Origin: Plantago ovata | Taxonomy: Eukaryota; Streptophyta; Magnoliopsida; Lamiales; Plantaginaceae | Assembly (NCBI GenBank): GCA_028274465.1 | Contig: CM051455.1 | Coordinates: 47,655,351 to 47,719,350 of the forward strand | Direction of reading: 5' to 3' | DNA length: 64,000 nt | Part shown: positions 24,801-36,200 of the stretch, piece by piece | Layout: every line of letters begins with the position of its first letter | Numbering within the stretch: position 1 is the stretch's first letter | Notes under the pieces: model-generated | Database searches by the model: none | What the model saw: the letters and a program-made list of their open reading frames with translations, nothing else | Told to the model about the DNA's origin: nothing | Translations under genes and position numbers: made by a program

Positions 24801-27161
24801 GACTGTGTGGCTTGTTGAAGAACCGGTGTTCTTGAGAGGTCGAAAGCTAAATCCTGGAACATGAAAACATAATGTATATGAAACAAATAATCCTGAATGT
24901 AAAAGGTGCACTGAGACAAAAAAAAAAAACAGGTCATACCTTTAGTCTTGCAAAGGCCTCCTTACGCCTATGGTCCTCCCCAAGTGACCACTGGTACTTC
25001 AAATAAGCAAGAATAACTTGTGGATCGCCATGATACCTTACAGTCTCAGGGATCGTCTCAGGATCAAACTACAAGTCCCAAAAGAAATCAAAACTAACTC
25101 TACTGAGTGTGATTGATAGGATACTAACAACATTGCATACATCTATATCAGCCACAAACCTGCAAAAGCTTAATTAATGTTGATCTAGCTTGACTTATTC
25201 TGCCACTTGTACGGCAAAGAGAGGCAAACTTGATCCAGGTCTCTGCATCTTCTGTGGGTGGTAGAACAAGAGACCTTACGGCCAATAGTGCTTGCCAAAC
25301 CTGAAAAGGAGTTTGAAGATCATAAGTAGTTAAACGAAAACAATATCAGGTGCAGGAAAAAATGTATGGTCAGATCATCAGCTAAATTTCTTCGCAACAA
25401 AAAATAGAAGATTTAGCAATGAATGGTACCACAATCATACCCTAAACCAAAATAACAGCAATACCATAATGCCATTTATACACAGATACAGGTAGATATG
25501 AAGTTGAAAATAAGTCCTTGCCTAACATGAGTAACTCGCAGTACCAGGCCATCAAATTGTGCTCCGTCCAATTGGGCAATTACAAGAAGTTCAAACAATA
25601 CCAAATAATAGAAATTATCATCTGGAATGAAATTGGTTCACTTTTGATTTAATTGATTCAAAGTAATTATGAGTTGGTATCTTCTCTCGAGTTTCTCCCT
25701 GTAAGTTTGCTCTTTTACTCACTTAGCACTTATAGTTTAGTTGGACCAAGTCCAAGTCCATATTGTTTGTACTGGTCTTACTACATGTAGTACATTAAAT
25801 CAAAGTTACTTCATTCAGCTTAGGTGAAGTCTCTAAGTCCCCAAAACTCTAAGCTAAGTCATAAAGAACAAACTTATATATTCCCACAGGCAACAAAAGC
25901 ATTAATTAACACGTACCTCGTTTTTCTAACTATTTTTAAATATACATTAATTATTTTAATTAATGACACTTTTTTCTGTTTTCAAATCTTAAAAAAAAAG
26001 AATAAACAATTAAAAAAAAATCAAACACAATCAATACATATCTACAACTATTAGCACATAATAATTGAAAAAATGTTTTCGTACACCCGTAGCTTCTACC
26101 CACCAATGATTGCATATAAAATGGCATGTTTAAACATTTTACCTCAACATTTCGTTTTGTGCCTTTTATGCGTTCACTCCACATGTTCCGGATGAGTAGT
26201 CTTCGCCCCTCAGCAACAGGATTTCCAACAGGAAGTGTGCAGTAATCGATAACCTGGTTTAAAAAGGCAGCCAGCAAATATTTATCATTATAAAGGTTTC
26301 AACTGTTGAAGTGTTAATGTACAACTCCACTCTTATTGCAAGTATGTTATAGTGAAAAGACAACATATACCTCTTCCAGTTCCGATAGCTGCTGAACGCG
26401 AACCATATTGCTGTATGCACGTTCATAGCTTTCAAGAACCTAGCAAATGGAAACTGATAAGACTCGCAGGTAGTAAGAAAGACCTTGACATATGTAGACA
26501 AAAGCCAAAATGTTTGAAATGAATCGCCATACTTAATGACTACCTATCTATTACCCATGCCAAATTACGAACAACTAAAGTTGTTTACATTTTTAAATTA
26601 GCTAGAATACTGACTGTATTGTGAAAAATATCTTTTAGCAATGGAAGTATGGGATTTCTGACAGGGCAATAATTCAAATATTCAATGATGGGGCAGGTCG
26701 TGATTTTGACTTAGCAGGTTGAAACATAGTACATTATTGATCTGGTACACAAGAATTCTGAATGCTAGCTGTCAGCCCAGGACAAGAAAGAGAATGAAAC
26801 AGAGAAAGAGAGTGATGGAAAGTACATTATTGATCTGGTACACAAGAATTCTGAATGCTAGCTGTCAGCCCAGGACAAGAAAGAGAATGAAACAGAGAAA
26901 GAGAGATAGAGAGTGATGGAAAGAAAAGAATGAATAAATCTTCCCCGTGTTTGACACTGAAGTTGAGATATCGTAGTGGAAAATGGCAATAACTCACAAA
27001 GGATTAAATTGAGATCAAAATATTACACTTCCAATATCCAGGCACAACAGTAAAAAGTGTATGAAACTCATTCCTTCAGTATTACAATTGGAAGCACACA
27101 TTAATTTACACACACAGAGCTAACCAAAGCAGCTACAGATATTTTACACACACACACACAT

Positions 27162-27210
<49 letters not shown>

Positions 27211-30200
27211 TAACCAAAGCAGCTACTTCTGTAGCCAAGCATTTCCTTGCTCTCTCAACGTATTCACGAGCCTCATCGTACTAAAAATTTAAAGATATGG
27301 GACCAATGAGACATGTTAAAATAAAAATGTGCTTTGCAATTCCAACAACAAACACAACAAAATTAAGACAGACCTTTCCTCTGCGAACTAATAGAACCGC
27401 CCTGAAGAAAGTTCCATTGCTACTTCCATCACCTGTAGCTGCAGTGTTACCCAAAACTCGGAGCTTGGTCTCATCTCCATCATCCAATCGAGAAACGTAT
27501 TCTGACATCTGATCCCATTCCCCCATGTTCCAGGCAGCACTAGCAGCCTTGCAAAATCAAATCACCATTTCAAGGAACAATGCAATAACCAAAATAAAGT
27601 CAGCATTCAATCCACATTCTAATAGTCAAATTTTCAGTAAGTTTATGACATTTACGTGAAAAACATAATTAAAAAAAATCATCAAGATTATTGTTAAATC
27701 ATTCCTTTGACCTAAGTAGATTGTAATCAAGAACTCTATTTTTCAGCATAAGAACTGAAATCATGGCAAACATGTACCATGGTTGTTAGAATTCAAATGT
27801 CGAGGAATTATGAGAATGGCAGATTTACATTGAGGAAGTATTTGCAAATGCTTTAAACAAAATTATCATCCACTTTGCTGAAAGTCGAGTCAAACTACTT
27901 TTATGTAAAAAGTGGCGCGTTTCTGCTCTTCAAATAAAATAGTAGCTGAAGCAATATTCACTTTTCGTTTATCCCAAAATACATACTAAAAACTGATAGC
28001 CACAGGTTACAGCAGTCAACTCAAAAGCATCCCCCGACTTGCTTCTCTGTTTCAGCTTATTCCTCCTTCAGTTTAGAGAACTCAACGCAGAAGGGTAGAA
28101 GTTGAGATTGCCAACAGTGAAAATCTTTATTGTGTAAAGCTTGATAAGTACTTTCAAAAAGCATTTGCAAATCTTTATATTGTATCAACGTAACTGATAA
28201 GTCCTTTTAAAGAGCATTTGCAAGAAGTCACCAAGAGATGCAGAACATTTTAAACGAGTAAAAATCACTGGAATAGAACATCTGATTACATATCTTACCA
28301 TTGTGNNNNNNNNNNNNNNNNNNNNNNNNNNNNNNNNNNNNNNNNNNNNNNNNNNNNNNNNNNNNNNNNNNNNNNNNNNNNNNNNNNNNNNNNNNNNNNN
28401 NNNNNAAATAACACGGAATACTGAGTCAAGCATTACAGTGGAAAAGTAATCTTCGGATGTTGCAAAAATGGCCAAAGATCCATATTGAGCTCATCCACAG
28501 CACGGAAATGTTGACCATGATCACCAGCTCCACGAGCAACTTCTACAGGTAAGCTCAATTGATTCCGTTTATGCACATGGGGATCTAAAGCACCCATTAT
28601 GCCAAGGACCTATGTAGTCACCAACACAGTTTAAGAGTAGAATAAATGAATTGAAAGAAAGGGAACTTTTATCAGTTAGTTGACTGCGTTTACCTTCAGA
28701 ACTTCACGTCTGGTAGACCAAGCCAGCTCGCCATTGAGCAATTTTAGAAGAATCCAAGCAGCGCTGGGTATTCATTGTACGGAATAATGACGTAACTGCA
28801 ACATCATCCGGAGAGACATCAGCTCCATGGTTGTCAAACAATTAAAAGGATGTCCGTTTTCAACCAAAAGAACTTTTGATCACAAATAATTACTTCATCG
28901 AAATGTCAAAGATGTTGAGGATGTATGTATAATGTTTATGGTCAGCAACACTTCAGTTTCTAAATGTTAGGATGCAGGAACTGAGGCGTGGAATGACCCA
29001 ATTCTGTACACTTAGTATTTCCTAAGGATCCTCAGGGCCTTGCATAAGAAAGAATCAACTCTGCAAACTCAAAACAGTTCGAGAAAGCGCAGTTTCAGCT
29101 ATGTTCTCAACAACTCTATGACCCTTTCTTGGCAATCCCGTTACCGACTCTTTTTATTTTTTTCACCTATGCTATCTCGATTAACCATGTAAATGTATGT
29201 CACTGTGGAAATGTGGGGGCCCGAAAGATAAGTAATTTTGTAAGTTTATTTTTGTATGGACAGAAGTGACCACACTTAAAAGCATCTTTAAAAAAATTTG
29301 TCCACAAATGAAAAATAAATGCAAGCTAACACAAGACATAGGAGATGATGACAAAATGGCTGTTTTTGGATTGTTCCTGGAATAAAAGGGGTTTAATAGA
29401 ATGTACAAGCATAATTTACTTACTCAAAGGGAGCAGCCTCCAAATGATGAAACACCAAAACCTTTTAAGGAAAAAAAAAAAAAAGGAAACTCTAGCAAAA
29501 CTAAGCTACATGGAGCACACTCAGCTAGAAAATTAAGCAGATTCCACACTCAGCTAACCGTCAGAGAGTCAAGAGTCTACTTTATGTGGGAATAATTGAC
29601 AAAAAGAGCTTCATGCGTTTTCTTTCAGCGGCAAAGAATGTAATTTCTTGCATGAAGCAGGATACATTAATTTATTATTTTACTTTTGTAATCCTTACAA
29701 AGCATATGCTTGGAATGCATATAGAGTGACCGAGTAATTAAAGAGAGGAAATGTGAATTTGTCTTAACCTAAATAAATAAAATGAAAGAAATCTTTCCAT
29801 CAGAAGACACCCATACACTAGACATACATAAAGATAATAGTGTAATCGTACCCTGTGCTTTGTACCACTTGACCTAGAGTTGTGACAGCAACCTCACGTT
29901 TCGAGGCAGCAGCGCTATCCACTAAAGCGTCAACAATCAAGGGCATGAGTTCTGGAATATACTGTCTCATTGCAAAGCCACCCTAAACATCGGAAATGAA
30001 AGGGAAGGATGTAAGCATGAAGAAGTAACTATTCATTTTATCAAACACGAAAAGAAAGATCAACAGGATTTGTGTTAACATCTAGTCCATATTATTGTGA
30101 CATTCAGTGATAACTGATAAGTTTTATCATGACCACGGTGCTAGTAGTAATGGCTTGCATTGGTGGGTCATCTGCACATTAATTTTATAGCTATACAGGA

Positions 30201-33200
30201 GACTAGGAACTCAGGTCATGTGCACGAGACGAGAAAGAGAGATCAGATTTAGTGGAAGTTCCAAGTGGAACCCTTCATGAAGACATATTGACCAAAAGGA
30301 AAGGTTGAGAAGGCTGGGTCAAAACCTTCACATGTTTTATTGGCCAACGTCGTCTACCCTAGGATATGTGCATGTGGTTATTGTCATGAAATCAAATGAT
30401 CATGTTTCAGTTAAAGAGATATTGTGGTTCTCTTTTCCCTAGACTTATATGCATGAAGTGTCAATTATCAGAACCAGTGATATCACTAGTGGAAAATATC
30501 AAGCAGCAACAAACCATGATGGAAAACCTACAGCATTGAGTAGCTGGCAGAGCATATCAATGCTATTGAACTTTCTGAATAGAGAGATGTTTCTTTCTCA
30601 CTTAACCATATTTTCAGGCCATAAACATGTAATATTGAAATGTCCTTTTTAACAACACTTAACCTTATTTTCAGTCCTTAGAAATAATATATGTATACAA
30701 ATGGTTGCACTCACTCTGAACTATTTTCAGTGCATAAATTAAGCTCTTTTGTGCTTATGGTGTATATGTTGTGTAAGTCAACAAACATGCACAAAAAAGT
30801 TTAGTAAAGCCATCATTCTGCTATCAGCAATCACTGCTTTAACCCTTTTTTTTTGGGATAGCACCTTCACTCTCCTATCCAGGAGTCATAAAATTGAGCA
30901 GAACCAAGACTTACCACATTCCAAAGACAATCAAAAGTTGACAGGTTGATCAAAGAAAATCTACAATAAGCTCTTTAATAAAATCAGTGGTAATTTACCA
31001 CTATATGTAAATTACATTCACCAAAATTTCAGTCACATCTTCAAGGATAACAATCGTAAGTAGCTACGAAACAAGTTTAAGAAGAGAAAAAGGCACTGCC
31101 TGGACATGTTAAATCAGTTTTTTAATGTGGCAGTTTAAAAAAAGAATAAATATTGCAAGCTTAAAAACACACGTCAACCATAAGATTCAAGAAATAAATA
31201 ACTAACCACTCTGGCGAGATCCCCAACTGTCACCAACACTCCACTTATAATGCCACTATTACCATTCTTCTGGCCTTCCGCAAGTTTCGCAATAAGTGCC
31301 TGTGGGTATAAGTTGTATATTAAAACATGTAAGCAGATAGACACCACTCGAGGGAGAGAGGTGCAAAAGAAAGCAAAACTCTCAACAAACTGCTACATTG
31401 TAGATACGTAACCTTGTGTATTGGAGCAATATATGGAAGAATTAATCTCTCGCAATTGCGGATTAAGTAACCCAATAATTTTGCACTTTCTTCTCTGCAT
31501 TTACCATCCGCACTGCAAACAAAAATAGCTCTCTTAATAAATGTAAATGTAAAAAGCACAAAATAATTAGAAGCAGAAGCACATCCAAAGCCAGGTTAAC
31601 CACCAACCTAGTACAGTGAGGTGTTTGGACAATACCTTTGTTTTAAATGTGTTAACAGCTGAATTAGATGGCGACGTAGTGCGGGAAGAACATGTGCAGG
31701 ATTCTTTTCGGATAGCCTTCCAGCCAATGAAATTGCAAATTCCCGAACCTCAAAATCCTATCGATAAAAGTAAATTACGAACTTCACCAGGTTAATTCTC
31801 AAAAAAAAAAAAAAAAAAAAAGAAAAAAAGGGACTTCACCAAGTTACAGCTAGAAAACTAATTTCCAAATAATTAGTTCTGCCCAATGAAAGTAAATCAT
31901 AAATTGGCATGCATGCTTAAGAAATACCCATTCAGTACCGAGGCTACCGGAAAATGAATGCTTATTATCTTCACATGTAGGTGCAAGTGCAAACAAATCT
32001 CCAGACACCAAAGAGCCATAAAAGGTAAAAACCATTACGTCTTAGACAGGTGATCAAACAACTAGGAGTAATTTACTACAGGCATATGGCCACTTGTGCA
32101 GTTAATACTAAATAGCAAAGAGTTGAGCAAAATACTCTTAAGTTAAGGTATACCAGTTGCCACTTTTCTACAACTTAAAGACTGGCAAGAATGTCTCATG
32201 CAGTCCTTTCTCCTCAAAAACATCGACAATACAATTTAAGTGTTCCCTATCTCAAAGATTTATGTCATTCACTTCTACTCTTTTCACTGCAGGAAAAAGT
32301 GAAACACCATGTCGGCCTTGTGCAACACCCAATACCATCTCCTAATTACTTTGGTCATAAAATGAGTAAAGTACTCCCTAGGATCGTACACTGGATGAGC
32401 CTGGAGTTCTGTAATTAGATATGCAAGCAAATTGTAGTACAAGTAACACTTGCTGCACATATTGATAATTCTATTTAGGGGCCTGTGCATGCCATATGTT
32501 ACTAGTTTCTTAGATGGGGTAAGTCCGCACTGGCATGCAAACCAGCTGAAGACAGGGATACATAAAGAATTCTACTTCTCCATAAAACTATACCTCATCA
32601 TTTAGAGCAGCGAACACTGCTGTTAAACAATCAGCTTGTGCCAGAAAATCATCAAAGCCACCACTCTCATGCAAAGAAGAAAATACAGATCGTCGAACAA
32701 TGACATCAGCATCAGCAACAGCTGTAATAAGAAGCTTTTCCACAATCTGCCCAATGAAAAGTTAAATGTAGCAAATGCTTCCAAATCAAAGGGCTTAAAA
32801 GAATAAAGTTCACTGCAGATAGGGCATGACATCATATATAAAATCTGAACACCATAAATATACAATAAAGATATCTATTTTCATATTTAACATCAATGTC
32901 AAACAGCTGCATGGCTCAACCATGAATTTCTGAAATCATGGCTTTGGCAGAGAGCAACACCATAGACCAACAACTGTTGGGGTGTTTACTAAAGGTGAAA
33001 GCAACCCTTGTATTCCATTCTACTATATTCAGGCCCACCATGATGGTCAAGGGGTCTGGCTCATATAAAATGTTAAAATATGGGCTCGCAGACCCCTAAT
33101 ATTAATGACAGCAAATAGGATAGGTGATCCACATTATTATCAAAGTGGTAAGATTGCAATTTCCCAATAGATATGATTATCCTACAGATCCAAGTTCAGA

Positions 33201-36200
33201 TTACAAGATAGTAGAGTAATTTATAATAACAGTAGAGTCAAAGTGTCCTCAGTATCAAACCTCTTCAACCAAACGGCGACGCTTTCCACCAGCACGACTG
33301 GTCCTGCTCATACTAAATTGTGCAGAAGAAACACCGGATAAGGAATTGGTCACTAATTTGCAGCAACATAATGCAGCATCTTTTCGTGTAGTTCCATCAT
33401 CATCTTCTAAGTATGCCACGACTGATTCTCTGGCAAACTCAAGAAGATCATGTCCCTGAAATGATGAAACCTCAATAAGACACAGCAATAAGATCAAGTA
33501 GCAGAATAGCAAGCCACTAAACAAAAATAAACCTTCAAATTAAACCGACTAAGGGTCTGCAGGGCCAGTTGTACAAGAGCTGAGCCACTGAGCTCTGGTA
33601 CTTGCAAAGTAGAAGTCATGCTACTAGTGCGGGTGATGACAGCAGGAGGCCTTGATTGAACTTGGAGCTGTCGCGAAAGAACTCCTGATATACATTCAAG
33701 CAAGCGTACTTGAATGGTTGGCAGCATTGATGGAATGCTGCGTGGCGGAGAAGATAGTGTCAAGAATATTGACTAATACAAAATAATCATTTCTTAATGA
33801 AGACCATGTTAGATTAGGCTTGGGCTTGCCTAAAGCAAGACATCAGTTCGAATCCTGCTGAAGCCATTTCTTTGGGGCGGGGGAAGGAGGTAATAATAAA
33901 TAAATAAATAATAAGACCTTGTTGTTATTTGCTCGAGAGCTTCAACCAAGGTCACAGATAGTCCAGAAGAAAACATAGCGTCCAACAGTTGACATACGTA
34001 AGGCTGCATTGACATTCCCATGGCTTTTGCTAAATTTCCAACACATGCCAAAGCCTCCATTGAGGGCCGCCCTCTACGAGGAGATATCTGCAAACGAAGA
34101 TGACACTTGATTAGAATTTTTACCATTTCAGTGTCGACATAATTTCAAACTGAATAATGTATTGCTGATTAAAAACTTATCCCATACCGCATCGCGTAAG
34201 TGGGACGTTATTGTCGGCAAATAGTTTATGAGTTCGCCATCCAAAGCACCAGCCATTTCCCCAAGTGCAATGAATCCACTTGCAGATTCTGCAGGTAACT
34301 TGAGAACGTGAAGAATGTGCTTCATGCAAATCTGTAGGAAAAAATATTAGTACCAGGCAAAGACAAACATTACAATCAATCTAAATAAAAAAGGAAAGAG
34401 TATATGCGTGTGGGAGGGGCATTCTCAGAAAAACAATAAAGTAACAGAAACCAACCGTCAGGTAATTAGTCACAAAACGGTCACGCAGGAAATGAGCAAT
34501 CCGAGGGAGCAATGATGTTATGCTGAGACGGACAAGTCGGTCGCGGTGCTCCAAATATCGGAGAACAATTTCAGCAACTTCTCTATATCTAGACATCATG
34601 AACTCACCCGTATTCCTGCGAAGTTTGACATCATATTTCTCAGTGAGGACAAGCAGTGATGGAGAAAATTATAGTATTTGATAAACCGGCAGCACAAAAA
34701 CATTAACCAGATAAATCTCTGCACCAGGTTTGACTACTATAGAGACTTAAGAAAGAGTAGGCAAGAGAAATTAACGTCAGACGTAGAAGTATGTCATATG
34801 AGGGATAGAATGTCCCTGTCAAACTATAGGAACTACTTCATTGCATCATTATTTCAAGAAACATTCATTTTTTTTCCCTTCTCTCATATGCATTCTCAAA
34901 TTCCCAATAAGAACACAATTTAAATAGCATATTAAATTTGGTGAGGCATCATCTGCAGCTGCCAGAGAACAGCCTTCAAGCCAATCAAAGTGAACTCAAT
35001 AGCATTCATTATTTCAGGCTTTCATCAGGAAGAAGTGAAATAGCAACGGAAGTTGGTGTAATTACATGACAAAATTAGGGGCTAGCAAAAATCAATATTA
35101 TGATCAAAACAACTAATTAGATGCATCAGGGTGAGGCTAGAGGCTAAAAGTGGTGAAGTGGCACAATTTTCCAAGAAAGTGACGGTAAAACAAGAGAGAC
35201 GAATGCATGTTCAACGCAACACAATCAGCTACCAACAGCGTGAGGGGAGGATAGAAGTTGGTCCCATAACTGCTGGTAGGATGAAAGTTAACTACTATTT
35301 GACAATTAAACAAGCTGTGCGAAAACACATTGAGTTGTTGAGCAACTCTACCTCAGCAGTTCCCCAACTGCAAGTAGAGAACCATGTATACAATGTACAG
35401 GAGCATTCCTACCCAATCCATCTTGTGTAGCCTCAAACATACGGTAATACCTGCCATAATAGCCATTGACTCAATGAACATTAAATAAGTACAGCAAACA
35501 ATTTATTCAGTAGTCAACTTCATATTGATTGTAAATGCACCTCAGCAATATGACATTACGTACTATCTTTCTTTCATTTGTTTAAGAAAAAAAATAGAGA
35601 AAAGGGAATTATGTTCTAAATGGTAAAATGTTTATACTGTCTTTTAAGACATCAGGAACCCACATCCACTACCTTTCTGTGTGCACCAAATAAACCCCAG
35701 GGCCCTCATAATAGCCTACAAACCACGCAAGCAAAATAAACCTCCTAAAGTGACAGGCTTTAACACACACAAATGTGTCGGCCCTTATGGAAGTTGAACA
35801 TGTGACCAAGAGGATAAGTATTCCTCTCTTAACCAACTGAGCCACCCCAGTGGGTGAATTTATACTATTTTATTTCTCTTACATTTCTGTTAACAGCACA
35901 TGACATGACATTGTTAGTGATGCAAGAATATCTAAACTGTGATATTATGCATGCAGGTTATCTATAACTGCACTTATCCTTGTACTGACATATACCCCGG
36001 ATGGTGAATGCAAAACTAACAACTACCAGGAGTCGCAATAGAGAACCTGAAATGCTGACAAATACAAAGGAGCAACCCAAATACTCATGTTCCAAATTTC
36101 GTCTTTTGATCGGTTAAAACCCAAAGTATATATATTTGAATAAATCACTAATCCGAATTTCCAAATCTCTCAAGATTGACTGACTTTCGTGGTACTATAA

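Larger units (their letters stand above)
22607..28305 (-). other. TOR: TOR exons after the gap: C-terminal part of FAT domain and FRB domain
   Basis: Exons: stub 28299-28305, then 27374-27547, 27215-27280, 26371-26439, 26143-26253, 25160-25300, 24940-25068, 24694-24853, 24369-24583, 23573-23779, 23199-23312, 22917-23120, 22607-22687. FAT landmarks are [48 protein letters not shown] and [14 protein letters not shown]. The FRB domain (FKBP12-rapamycin binding) is the exon 22917-23120, with [20 protein letters not shown] and [12 protein letters not shown]. In the family it binds the rapamycin-FKBP12 complex. The intron after exon 24694-24853 starts GC instead of GT (GAAG|GCATTC). Confidence 0.93.

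Noticed and set aside
28185..28475. ORF running through the N gap
   Set aside because: It joins exon 17 of TOR to intronic sequence through unknown bases. It is an artefact of reading N as codons.
35131..35430. 99-codon ORF on the plus strand opposite TOR
   Set aside because: It overlaps the TOR exon 35352-35450 in antisense and has no recognisable similarity. It is a shadow of that exon and an intron.
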